From the NCBI GenBank assembly GCA_030512335.1, contig JAULSU010000004.1:1302001-1366000 (forward strand): a stretch of DNA of 64,000 nt, given 5' to 3'. This document shows positions 10,509-21,601 of this stretch, piece after piece. This DNA comes from Immersiella caudata (taxonomy: Eukaryota > Ascomycota > Sordariomycetes > Sordariales > Lasiosphaeriaceae). Positions within the stretch are counted from its first letter, which is position 1. Each line of letters opens with the position of its first letter. The position numbers were made by a program, and so were the translations under genes. The notes beneath the pieces are model-generated. The model saw only the letters and a list, made by a program, of their open reading frames with translations. It was not told the origin of the DNA and did no database searches.

Positions 10509-12630
10509 TCAAATCACACCCTCAGGGCCAATCCCTATCCAAACACCTTCCAACCCGATCCCCAATTCTAAACTAGAATCCTCCCCTACAGCCCTCTCGC
10601 CAGCCCTAGCCCTCCTCCCCTTATCCCTAGCCGGTTCAACAATCGGCGCTCTCCTCTCCCCCTTCCATGATCTCCTTCCCTCCTCGTCTTCGTCACCTAC
10701 AATCACCACCACCCACACCCCGATCGCCCCATTACTTCCCACCAACGGCGTGCAATGAATCCACCGTGGCCTCCCCTCTCTGTCTAGCTTGCTCACCCAT
10801 CGCACCCTCGCTGTTACAACTGTGCCGTCTTCGAAAGCGCGGAGGAGTTCCTCGCGTACGTGTTCGGAGCCGCCTATTTTGGAGAGGAACGGTGATTGAA
10901 GGATACCAGGGGTGCGCATTGGGGGAGAGGCGAAGAGGATTTTGAGGTTGGGAAAGGGCCGGACGAGAAGGTAATTTTCGTAGGCGCCTGCGAGACGACC
11001 GCCTGCGAGGTCGAGAAGAGGGGACTGGGGTGAAGGGGAGTGGGGGGGATCTTGGATTACCACGCGCGGCTTCTGCCAATTGGAGACGGCTTCCTCGTGG
11101 TCGATTCCCTCGTGGAGACGGCGGAAGGTGCCGCCGCGGGTACGCACAGTCTCGAGCTCGGACGGGGTGAACATTTCAGAGAGGGAACGGAGGGTGTCTG
11201 CCGGGGTTTCGTCGGGGAAAGGGGAGGTAGAGTTTCCTCGGTCGAGGAGATTGCGGAGGGAGTCGAGACCGGCGCAGTCTTTGGCGAGACCCGACACGTC
11301 TATCTGGGCGCCGATCATATAACGAGTTGTGCCACGGGAGTCGACGAGGGGCGCGCACATGAGAAGGTTCATGAAAGGAGATCCGTCTCGTCGGTAATTC
11401 AATATGGTTTCACAATACTCCTTGCCAGACGAGAGATTCCTTCGGAGCCGCTCGGTGCTCGTAGCGCTTGTCATGGGGCCTTGGAGGAAGCGACAGTTTC
11501 GGCCCAGGGCGTGGTCTCGCCCGTATTGTGTGGTGCGGTAGAACTCTGATGATGTTAGATGCAGCACGTGCTTTGGGGTGGCGCTTTTCAGCATTGGCTG
11601 TCTTATTCATACCTTCAGACGCAAAGACGATAGGATTGTCCTCTCGGGTAGGATCGGTCAAACAAAATACCTCCGCAAGGCCTTCAGACATCTGCCGGAG
11701 ATGCGTGGACAGCGTCCCCGTAATCCGCTTCTTGATTGACAAACTAGCAATTCGAATCCACGTGTGGGTGATAAAGGCAGGAAGCTCCTCCCTGACGAGT
11801 TCCTCAAACGCCTGGTCCGCCTTATCCTGTAGGGCTTTGTTGGCAGTCAACTCAGCCGGCGATTGGCTGAAGTCAAGGCCTTCGAGGGGGCCGAGGGTTT
11901 CCATCACGCTATTGGCATAGTCAATCGCCTTTGTCGCCTTGAGAGCATCGAGATAATAGACCAGCAAGGGTACAGAAGAGGCCCGCGAGGTGCGGATGAA
12001 GCTGGTAAATCGCTGTAGGACGACGGGGTCGGCGAAGATGACCCCGAGGTGTTCGCGAGAGAAGAGTTGCTGTGACAGTCTCTCGAGCGAATACAAACCT
12101 CTGGGGCTTGATACTGGCGCAAGAAGGTCGAAGCTGGCCGGGTCAAGCTCTTCTTCATCCAGGGGTTCGAGACCCTCCAGATCGCCATCCCTGGCCTGGA
12201 GAGGATACAGGGAGGTTGTGTTAGATTGGTAGGTGGCAGCAGCAGAACTGGGCCGAGACCGAGCGCGCGAGCTTGTTGTAGATGCGGACTTGTCGAACGA
12301 TGACAGTGAGGGGAGCTTGGCTGATTTGGACCTTCGCAACCCACCCTCCCAATCCGACAGCGACCTGCAGGCGCGTTAGCAGTCAAGCCGGGAGGTCGGG
12401 GGCGGATGGCCTCACAGTTCCTCGATTTTCAGGTGAATAGGGGTAAGTGACCGCGCCATGTGTAGCTCGTGGTCCAGACCAAGAAATCGCTCCGCCGTGA
12501 TAAGCCTGGAGAAAAGTCCTTCGCCACTGTTTGGATGCCTCCTCGATGAGCTTCGAGGTGGGATGATGGGAGTCCAAGGGGGGCTGGAGGCGGCTTGCTC
12601 GCCCTCTTCAGGCACGAGGTGGCTGCCCAT
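10509..12630 (-). CDS. RGS-LOV photoreceptor (BcLOV4-type)
   Basis: Three exons: 12630-12416, 12364-11613 and 11545-10509 (introns 51 and 67 bp), 667 aa. Order: a Ser/Arg-rich N terminus; an RGS domain at about residues 165-275 (FSREHLGVIFADPVVLQRF ... VPLLVYYLDALK); a LOV domain at about 295-405 with the flavin-adduct motif GRNCRFLQG (cysteine near 340) and the conserved glutamine in MIGAQIDV; then a second PAS-like region (YENYLLVRPFPNLKILFASP ... GVWVVVIVGDE) and a basic, charged end. Known family members bind FMN and, on blue light, move to anionic membrane lipids, where the RGS domain could act on G-alpha signalling. All residues needed for LOV chemistry that I can check are present, so I expect a working photosensor. 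The start was set at MGSHLVPEEGE; an in-frame upstream ATG at 12792 would add 54 residues. It is divergent from CDH1. Confidence 0.9.
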
Positions 12631-15207
12631 GGTGTCTTGGCCAGCTATAGACAAGATGTGCGCCGAAGTCAACAAAGATTGTTGTTGTTTGGGGGGAGGG
12701 GGGGCATTGTCTCTAGTTGTCTTTGCCGGATATTTGCGCCAGCGGGGAGCGCAGAGAGCCCAACTGCACGATGGCGTCCAACAAGCTCTCAACTGCGCCT
12801 TAGCTTCTCCCGCCGGGCTGGATACACAGACTCCGTTTCAACGGGCATGGTCACGCCGTTTGTAGCGTGTAAACATGATGTGGTTGAGATGGCCTGAACC
12901 TTGTCCTTTCTTGGCCGAGTTCTTGCGTGGTTATGCGACACTGCGCAGTCACACTTCCGCTGACTGGGCCTGACAGTTGATGAGCCCGACCAAGACGAGT
13001 ACTCGCAATTGCAAGTTGATCTCTAAAGGGTCGGAAAGTCAAGACTACAGCCTGGTTGGGAAATGGCATTGGCCTTATCACTATTCTACCAGTGTGCCGC
13101 CAGTCGTGGTTGGACATGGCACAAGACCAGCGCCGTTGAAAGCCAAATTCAGTATGGGGAGCCCACCGATGTCATCTCGAGCAACTCTCTTTGGCGAACC
13201 GGAGCGGTGGCTCCTGGGGTAGCTCATTGTTGGCTGAACAAGTCCCGCTCGAGTTCAACCTCATAATCATGAGTCCTCATTGGTCTTCTTCCAATAGCAA
13301 TCTCAAGGTAGGATTTGGTTCTGATGTTCGAAAGGTGTGTTGAAATGCATGGAAGATGCGGTGCAACTCGAGAACAATTGGGAATGTCACGCCAATCATA
13401 TCCGCCAAGATTAGATCGAGGTCAACGACTGCATCCTCGATCGTTCATTCCATGATTCTTGGCAAGCCCGCCTCCCTGCTGTCGGCATCTGTCTCCACGC
13501 CACCATTCAGGTCGCGGAGCTGAGCTGGGCTCCATCCCAGGACTCTGCGCCGGAGGTTTTGGGCGATTGTTGATCACAAACAGATGCAGATGTGTCTTCG
13601 ACGACAGGATCTCCCGCAAATGAAGGACACAGGAGATTTCAGTTTAGAGCTCGTAACACCCAGGGTACCTACCTTGTGCGTCCATTCATGAAAGTTGTGT
13701 GAGGAAGAGGATTGCACAGCTGGGATCCAAATCCGGTTAGCCCATTTTTTTTTTAATGGGCTTCCACGTTGGACGCGTTCGACTTCGCTCCGCGCGTGCG
13801 GTTCGTGTTTTCGCCTTGGCTGCGGGGCGCTGAGCGCCCCTGAAATTCGGGCCCACGAATCCTCAGCCAGTCGGTGCATTTGGCGCGCGACAGTCGCAAG
13901 ACACCAAAACAACAACAGACCCCCGTTCCGGCGCAGCGCGGCAGGCCCTACCTGCGGGCCGACGTGCTCAACTCAAAAACAAACATCGCGAAATCCGCCC
14001 TTGATCCCTCCCTTTCCCGTTTGCCCCTTACCCAAGAGACCTGCGGTTTCGCCGCTCTTGTTTACGGAGGCTGAATCGAGAAATGAGCCCTGCCGCTGCC
14101 ATTGCTTTTATTCTGCACCGCGTCCCCACAAGAGAAGCGAGTTTTGAAGGAGGGGTTGGGTAGCTTCAGGATGCAGGATCAATTCGCTATCGCTGCTGTC
14201 CGTCAAAGGCGGTCATTGAACGTAAAGTGGGCTCCAATGATGATTTGCCAACCTCCCATAACAAACAGCCCGGGCGCGCCGCATGATGAGTAGACCCGCG
14301 GTAGATGGGTGCAAGCAGCGTGGTGAGGAATGATGAAGAGCCCTAGACCCTTCACGACGGCACAGGCCGTGTGGAAAATGAGTAGAAGGCTGAAATCTAG
14401 AGCTGAGATCCCGGCTATCGGACAGCTATGAAGCGACATCCATCGCATTCTCGATGGCGGCGGGGGATGGTGTGGTGTGGGTTAGGCGCCGCTGCGGTTT
14501 CACTGCCAAAGGCGCGCTTCGCAGGCCGCTTCTTGTGGAAGTGCAGGGGCTAGGAGCTTTGAGGTGTTTGGGGTGGACCGTGCACCGCAAGGGTCGTGCG
14601 CCCGGCTAATCAACGGCTTAGCGCGACAGGCCAGCCCGTCGCCTGTCGTCGCAACCTGCACGGCGAACTCACCTGCACCTCAGGTCGCTCCGTTGCCCGT
14701 CCTTCCAACCTTCATCCTACCAGCACCTCACCTCCGAATCTTCGAATCAATCGACAGCTCCGATTTCCTCCCAACAATCACCTCCTGAGGCTAGAAGTGG
14801 GTTTTTGGAATTGCGACACTAGCGGTCATCCGATATTTCGACTTCCAGTGGCCCCCACCGCCTACCGTCACCGCCGATAGCTTCGCCGCCCCGCCGCCAG
14901 CTTTGTTGTTGACGGCGTCCCTGCCAGGTCCGCCGCCCTAATTTCCGGATTTCTTCAACCACGCACCACCGCCTCAACCCCGCCAGCCGAGATTTTCATG
15001 GAGACAGCCGCATCAGGCGACCGTTTTCCAGAAAATTCGCACCGTATTTTGTTCCCGGCGATTGCACGCCTCTGCGACCAAGCCGGCGAGCGCATCGCAG
15101 GCCCACACGCCAAAACGAGGCCTAGCAGATCCAAACGTTGCAAGATCGATTTGTTTCTGTGCTCGGGTGCCAGTATATAATTGCCGGCCTGTTGCTTCGA
15201 GGAAGCG
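12631..15207. promoter_or_regulatory. Divergent upstream region RGS-LOV / CDH1
   Basis: 2.58 kb between two divergent starts and free of any recognised gene. The stretch at about 14680-14960 is pyrimidine-rich on the plus strand and reads like a CDH1 transcribed leader. A TATATAA at 15173-15179 is only about 30 bp before the CDH1 ATG, so an unlikely TATA box for that start. A few open frames of 100-150 codons have no recognisable domain. Confidence 0.5.
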
Positions 15208-17137
15208 ATGGGCATCAACGGCGACGTTTCGGGGGCAGCTGGGCTCTCGGCCGCACTCAAGCGGCCGATTGAGTCGAACAGCGCAGCGTCCACCCCTAGG
15301 ACATCAACACCCCCGCCGCAATCAGAGCGTCTGCGTCTCGAGCCCAGGCAGGATAGCAGTCGAAATGGTAGGATTAGTTCGAGAGCTGAGCTGGGCCGGC
15401 ACAGTGCCTTTGATGCAGATGCCGTCGATATCGCCCTGAGGCGAGAAATGAGCCGCGGAAACCGGGATAGTACCCCTGGAGCAAGCCCTCATCGCAAACG
15501 TCAGAGGATAAATGGCGACCGGTTAGTTGAATCCCCCAATCACGAGCTGAGTGAGCCAGGAGGCCGTGCTAACTCGGAGACAGCTTTATTCCCACGAGAT
15601 CAGGTCAGGATTTGCAAGCAAGCTTCAGTCTTTTGCACGAGGACGGCTCTCCGGCCACGCCGTCCAGGCAGAAAAAGAGGACTCCCCACGGGGAGCTTCA
15701 TTTTCAGCGGAGTGAGTTGTCCAACTGCATATCTTATTGCTCATTTGTACTAACTGCACCGTAGCGGAGGAGGCCAACAGGACGTTCTCAACCTTGCTAC
15801 GGGCTGAATTGTTTGAGAACTCAATTCCACAGGCAGCCCAAAGCAGTTTAAGCAGTCCTGATCGTGCAAGGCCGGGCTCTCACAGCGGACACGCGCATGA
15901 TGGCACGCGGTCTCATACACCGCCAAATAACGGTCCGGCGCCTTCATTGCCCTCATCGCTGACACCGTCAACGCCTCATAAGAATCTGTTTTCTTATGTG
16001 TCGCCGCGACATCATACGGGTATCGCTGGGCACCCGACGCCCTCGAGGACGCCACAAAGCCGACATGGACCGAACCTGGATACTCGGTCCGAAATTTACA
16101 GCTTGTCTCCCGTTCGATTTGGCAGCCAACAAATGCTCTTGAGCCCCAGAAGGCAGCCACGAGCTGTCAGCAAAGTTCCCTACAAAGTACTGGACGCACC
16201 AGAGCTCGCCGATGACTTTTACCTGAATCTCGTCGATTGGGGCAGCGCCAATGTTCTGGGGGTGGGACTTGGATCTAGCGTCTACATGTGGAACGCCCAG
16301 ACCAGCCGCGTCAACAAGCTTTGCACGCTCGAGGACGACACAGTGACGAGCGTGTCTTGGATACAAAAAGGAACCCATATCGCAATCGGGACTGGTAAGG
16401 GTTTGGTGCAGATTTGGGACGCCGAGAAAGTCAGGAGATTGAGGACTATGACTGGCCACACTGCTCGCGTCGGTTCACTGGCGTGGAACACCCACATTCT
16501 CACCTCTGGATCTAGAGACCGACTCATTTACCACCGCGATGTTCGGGCTCCCGATCAATGGCTCAAGAAGTTGGTTGGGCACAAACAGGAAGTTTGCGGC
16601 TTGAAGTGGAATTGCGAGGATGGGCAGCTTGCCAGCGGCGGTAACGACAACAAGTTGATGGTTTGGGATAAGCTCTCGGACACGCCACTTTGGAAGTTTT
16701 CCGATCACACTGCTGCGGTAAAAGCAATCGCATGGTCTCCTCACCAGCGCGGCCTTTTGGCATCTGGAGGCGGTACAGCCGATCGACGCATCATTTTTCA
16801 CGACACTCTTCGGGGAGTGGCAATCAACGAAATCGACACTGGAAGTCAAGTATGCAACCTCGCTTGGTCGAAAAACTCAAACGAAATCGTTTCGACACAC
16901 GGCTACAGCCAGAACCAAATCGTTGTCTGGAAATACCCGTCCATGACACAGGTTGCTAGTTTGACAGGTCACACCTACCGCGTTTTGTACCTGGCTATGA
17001 GCCCGGACGGCAGGGTGGTAGTGACCGGCGCCGGCGACGAGACATTGCGATTTTGGAACGTTTTTGGGAAGAGACCAGGCGCCAGAGATGATAGCGATGG
17101 CGGCGGACGGCTCCAAGACTGGGGTGTTATCAGGTGA
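15208..17137 (+). CDS. CDH1: APC/C activator, Cdh1/Fizzy-related
   Basis: Three exons: 15208-15521, 15584-15711 and 15765-17137 (introns 62 and 53 bp), 604 aa. The protein binds and activates the anaphase-promoting complex in late mitosis and G1 and recruits destruction-box and KEN substrates. The C-box DRFIPTR is formed across the first splice junction (about residues 104-110), which confirms that junction. The N terminus is rich in S/T-P sites, as expected for CDK control. Exon 3 begins TEEANRTFSTLLRAEL and encodes the seven-blade WD40 propeller (ADDFYLNLVDWGSANVLGVG onward, with VSWIQKGTHIAIGTGKG and LASGGNDNKLMVWD). The chain ends in Ile-Arg, the IR tail that docks on TPR subunits of the APC/C. 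Cdh1 rather than Cdc20 is supported by the long N terminus and the LHFQR/EEANRTFSTLLRAELF region. Confidence 0.95.
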
Positions 17138-18273
17138 AACAGGCGGTTGCAAACGGAATACGGCAAATGCCCAGCTTACTCTCCACTTTGCGGCGACAAA
17201 CAATCGCATCTCAACAAACGCATTTGTGCTAAAAGGGGAATCTCCGCTACGAACGAAAAAAAAAAGGCGAGATGCGACGATGGCGACGACGACATATGAA
17301 TCGAAAATACCCCTCATCTACTCAGCTCACGGCTACTTGCTCCATGAGCGCAAACGGCTTTGACACTTATCATTGCATTAGCGGGGGCAACGGGCCCGGT
17401 ACGGCGTTCTAACGCGTGTTTGATTATTCGCTTGAGATTTGCAAAGCGTTTTGTATGGTCTGGGTGGTTCGCATGGCCAGGTATTGGAGGTGTTTTAGGG
17501 GGCATTGAGGCAGCGGTGTTTTCTGTCTGGGGCCCTGGTTTGGGGAGGCGATGGTTGTGGAGCGGTGGTTTACCTCGCTCTGGCTTTGCCAGGGTTGTGT
17601 ATAGGCCCATAACATCACAACTTTGAGACCGTATGACACACTGCTCTTGAATTTCTTGTTTTGCGACTTTTGCGCGCATTGTGTTGGCAACCTCGGCACG
17701 GGCTGTGTTGGTTTATGAAATGATGTCGATGTCGATGAAGGATGTAGGTTTAGTCTGGACTGGTGTGTGGGTTAGATCCAACGGTGGGGGCAATGCAAGG
17801 GCCAGAATCTGTTCAGGTTGTTCATCTCCAATGATGACTGAAGTCGCTCATTCATGACCAACACTTTGGCACCGAACAACGTGCAGATAAGCAACAATCA
17901 ACACAAACTGGCATAACGCTATCAAGGCTCGTACTACCTCCCTGCCGCCGTCTAAACCGCCAAACCGCGATAACCAAGGGTATACGATGACATCGACACA
18001 TGACCAGAAAACAAACAGCCGCCTCCTCCCCTCCCACCCTACCCGATACCAGCGAGTGTTCCCATTCCATTCCAATTAGTTGTGTAAATCTAGGTAGCTT
18101 TACCTCCGCTACCCGAGCATCAGCAGCCCAATGGGCAGAAAAAATGACCGTATCCCTGTGATGTCCAGCCCGGTGATGTCCAATCTTAAAACTGATGAAC
18201 TGATACTATCGAACTCCATACTCCGGGGGTAAATGTAAACGTCAAGAGTAAAAACAGGCAGCGAAACGGAAAT
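17138..18273. other. Intergenic region between convergent CDH1 and GPC1
   Basis: 1.14 kb holding two 3' ends. There is an A run near 17258-17266 and G/T-rich sequence from 17380 to 17800. Small open frames on both strands have no recognisable domain. No RNA gene was seen. Confidence 0.6.
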
Positions 18274-19941
18274 TCACATCCCCGGCTCGAGGAAAATCTT
18301 CTTGCGCTCTCGTGCAACGTCTTTAGCGCCGCCATCGCCGTCTTCGACTTCGGCGCCGGTTGCTGAGGCGGCTCTCTCGTCGTTGAGGAGAGGAATGTTC
18401 TCTACGCTGCTGCCGACGCTGCTTGCGCCGTCGTCGAGAACACTGGCTCCTACCATGTAGCCGAGCTGCTTGTCGTGGATGCCCAGGCCTTCGGTACCGG
18501 TTTGGGGACCCAAAAGAGGGCTGGCGATGCTTCCTTCTGTACTGTGCTGCCATTTGGCGACCTCGGCCTTCATCGCTTCCAGCTCCTTTTGGAACCGCTT
18601 GCCAAAGACGTCGATGTAATAGGTACTTCCGTTGTAGACGGACCATATGAAGACGGTCATCAAGAAGGCAGCAGACGCATAGCGGCTATAGAACCAAAGC
18701 GGACAGGGCAGCATGGTTAGAACAGCATACGAATACTGAATGAGCATGAAGGCGGTCTCTTGCAAGGCGTCTGGAAGAGACAAGACGAGTTTGCCGATCC
18801 ATGCTTTGCTGTACGACTTGCGCAGCCACGTGAAGGAGGTCGGACGACCGGCGGCGATCTTCTCGCGTCGGCGGACGGTGATGAAAAAGTAGTAGCTTAG
18901 CTGCCAGAAGGCGTAAGGGATGGTTGACCAGGCCAGCATGGAAACGACATTGCCATAGGCGGTTGGCGAACCGGGAGGGGACGTCCTTATGGTCCAAATA
19001 GCGGGAAAGCGCTGGCGCTGAGTTTCGGGGTCGAGGAGGTGCACAATGCAGTGTAGCGTCGCGCAAGGCATGATGTGGATGAAGAGCGATGTGACTTTGT
19101 CGAAACTGTGGAAGACCAGCGAGTTGCGCCACATGATGATGGCCACAGCGTTGTTTCCGAAGGCGAGACAGAAAACGGCCATGAAGAACCGCTTCGAGTT
19201 GGGGAAGATCCAGATGCTGAGTAAGAGGAGGAAGTTGACGAAATAGCAGAGGTCGGCCAGGAAGTAGTGGTATCCCCGTTTATGGTAGGTGTAGAAGCGA
19301 ATAGGCATGAAGTAGAGCACCTGCATCGTGTACCACAGATGGAACTTGTCAGGGTAGCCTCCGATGAGGTAGCCGCTGATCAAAATGTTGAGGACGCCGA
19401 AGATGAACGAAACCTTCTCACGGAGAGTGATCACCTTGGTGTCATTCCAGCGAGTTCCCAACTTCTCCACGCTCTTGCGCATGCGTTTCCTGTAGCGCTC
19501 CAACTGCTCCTCGGCTGACGGAACACGCCGCCGCCATTCGTCAACCATGCGCTCGCGAGCCATCTGACTCTTATTTTTGAAAGCTTCGCGAGACTTGCGC
19601 ACTTTCTCTGTTTGCGCCGAGAACCCCTTTTGGAGCTTCTCCAGCTGTTGCGGAAGGGCAAAGTTGTCAAGGAGATCGAGAACGGTCAGTCGGTCGAGGG
19701 GCGGGAAGGCATCCCAATCCTCCTGGAACGAGCTACTCCCCGAGAAGGACGGGTTTCTCGAGAGCTTGGGGCTCTTTGGGGTTGTCGGCCCCAAAGTAGG
19801 AGTTTCGACGGCATGTTCTGGGAGAGTTGTTGAGTCCAAAGGCGGCGTGTCATTCGGTTCGGGAGTCAATACAGTTTCGCTGTCGGTAGATGCAGCTTCT
19901 GATGGTATTCGGATGCGCCCGGGCGCCTCTCGTTCAGCCAT
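18274..19941 (-). CDS. GPC1: Glycerophosphocholine acyltransferase Gpc1 (DUF2838)
   Basis: Single exon, 555 aa. Gpc1 re-acylates glycerophosphocholine with acyl-CoA to lyso-PC, a salvage step in phosphatidylcholine turnover. The N-terminal about 190 residues are polar, S/T/P-rich, then coiled and basic (ERYRKRMRKSVEKLGTRWND). Eight or so hydrophobic spans follow, beginning VSFIFGVLNILISGYLIGG. DUF2838 hallmarks are visible: WYTMQVLYFMPIRFYTYHKR, HYFLADLCYFVNFLLL, FGNNAVAIIMWRNSLVFHS, the histidine-bearing IHIMPCATLHCIVHLLDP and the Trp-rich WSTIPYAFWQLSYYFF. The C terminus is cytosolic-type, acidic and disordered. The start at 19941 is the first ATG that keeps the whole N-terminal region. It converges on CDH1 and is divergent from SMC1. 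Confidence 0.92.
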   Translation of the reverse strand: MAEREAPGRIRIPSEAASTDSETVLTPEPNDTPPLDSTTLPEHAVETPTLGPTTPKSPKLSRNPSFSGSSSFQEDWDAFPPLDRLTVLDLLDNFALPQQLEKLQKGFSAQTEKVRKSREAFKNKSQMARERMVDEWRRRVPSAEEQLERYRKRMRKSVEKLGTRWNDTKVITLREKVSFIFGVLNILISGYLIGGYPDKFHLWYTMQVLYFMPIRFYTYHKRGYHYFLADLCYFVNFLLLLSIWIFPNSKRFFMAVFCLAFGNNAVAIIMWRNSLVFHSFDKVTSLFIHIMPCATLHCIVHLLDPETQRQRFPAIWTIRTSPPGSPTAYGNVVSMLAWSTIPYAFWQLSYYFFITVRRREKIAAGRPTSFTWLRKSYSKAWIGKLVLSLPDALQETAFMLIQYSYAVLTMLPCPLWFYSRYASAAFLMTVFIWSVYNGSTYYIDVFGKRFQKELEAMKAEVAKWQHSTEGSIASPLLGPQTGTEGLGIHDKQLGYMVGASVLDDGASSVGSSVENIPLLNDERAASATGAEVEDGDGGAKDVARERKKIFLEPGM

Positions 19942-21601
19942 ATTGAGCGTATCGCCAGGCGAACTCCGCGTGTCGAAGGTAGTGACACGATCAATCTAGG
20001 TGCCGTTGGCAAGATCAGTATCGAGTCGAAAGTGACGACAGCGCGTCGTCTCCACTGTATGTCGTCACTGGCGGGCCGGGACTTACATCAAGCTTGAGGC
20101 TAGACGGCTTCGAGGTAATAGAAGTTGAGAAGTAAATTTGTGGGCCAGCTGATATTGTGGGAGTGCGGAGTTGCCATTAGGCACATGGAAGTGTGGTGTG
20201 AGGAACATGAGCTTGTGATTCAAAGACTAGGAAATCGTGGCTCGTGACAGGCGAGAGCGTTGACGTTGGTACAAACGATCCGTGCGAAAACAATGGTCCG
20301 TACGGCCCCGTAAAGGGAAAAGTGTTTACACAGGCTTATGTTGTCGTTTCGAGGTCTCCTACAGTCGTGCATTGCACCTTTAAGAGAGACCAAATACTCC
20401 TAGCAATTCAATCAGCTTCTTGAACAGTTATGAAAGCCTCCATCGTGTGAATCGGGCTTTTTAACCTGCTCTGGTAAAAAGGATTCCTCGAGTCGAAGCC
20501 GTGTGGGGGTGTCGGCGATGTGTTTTTGCACGGTGCAGCCACCCCACTTATTCCCAGGCCCTACGACTGGCTGAAGCCTCAAACCGTGTCCCGTTTCTCA
20601 GCTGCGACTGGGCAGAACGTCTCCCAGCTTGAATCCGCGCCGAAACCGTCCGCCACATCATAGGTACCTCAATGCTGCGTTGCCAGCGAAAGACCTAAGT
20701 GCCTGTTCACAACTCTTCTAAGCCCATATTGTATTCTGCGAAGTCTCAACTCCCAGTGGGCTCGATCGGTTGACTCAGGTGGATAGCCTGACCATCCTTG
20801 ACTTACTCTCATTCTAGACTTCCTGCCCAGATGTCTGTAGACGCTCTTTTCAGTGCTACCCGGACGCTCTGCACCCACGATTAAAGCCTCTTGGGCGTTC
20901 GAGGGTAACTTGCTGAAAGGTGGACACTCGGCAGACCAGGGAACTAAGCAACCACACGGTCAAGTCTAATGCCACCGCCCGTGAGGCGGAACACCAACAC
21001 TCTTGAAACCCTGCAAGTAATCTTTGATACCAGCATTTTCTGGGTCGACGCCCTTCGCGCGGATCTGCCCTTCAAGTTAAATGGGGTCATTGGGGGTCAT
21101 TGATGCGTTGACTTCTGGAAAGGATCTCTTGACCGCGGACGAAGAAATCAAAGTCATTTGTAATACGACGGACACCATCCCCAACTGGAGTCGCGGTACT
21201 GTCAAAAGGGGTTGAGTCAAAGGGGGTACTCACAGTGGGGTTACAGGCGTTGAGGCTGCCTGGCCGCCACATCTTTTTAACCCTAACCCTGATCTTCCGT
21301 AGCTAGCGTGAGTTCGCGGTTAGAAGCTGCGCCGTTTGCTCCCCCACCATTGGAAACCTCCACCGGCTGGCTCGCGGCGCGCAGGTGGTAAATTTACGGA
21401 AGAGTCGCGAACAGTGACAACAACCATTTTCGGGAGCGCATCACCAACTTCGCCCACATATCAATTCCACACGTGTTTCTCGGCTTCATGGTGGCGCGAA
21501 TTTCCGCTTCTGGCTTTTGATCGCGTGGATTTTCCCTCTTGCTCTGGTCCCGACGCGCCATCCAGACCGAATACCCCTCCGCGTAGGGTGCAATCGCGAC
21601 G
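19942..21601. promoter_or_regulatory. Divergent upstream region GPC1 / SMC1
   Basis: 1.66 kb between divergent starts. It contains a telobox at 21278-21290, short direct repeats GGGGTCATTG near 21084-21102, and GTCAAAAGGGG/GTCAAAGGGGG near 21199-21227. No gene is supported; open frames there are under 80 codons or overlap the SMC1 leader. Confidence 0.5.
21278..21290 (-). promoter_or_regulatory. Telobox (two TTAGGG units) upstream of SMC1
   Basis: Plus strand reads TAACCCTAACCCT, about 310 bp before the SMC1 start codon. It is too short for a telomere remnant. The motif matches sites bound by Tbf1/telobox-type Myb proteins in fungal promoters; function here is inferred. Confidence 0.5.

Noticed and set aside
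13215..13262. tRNA-like A box (TAGCTCATTG) and B box (GAGTTCAACCT) at the right distance
   Set aside because: The D-stem, anticodon stem and acceptor stem do not pair, so no cloverleaf can be drawn.
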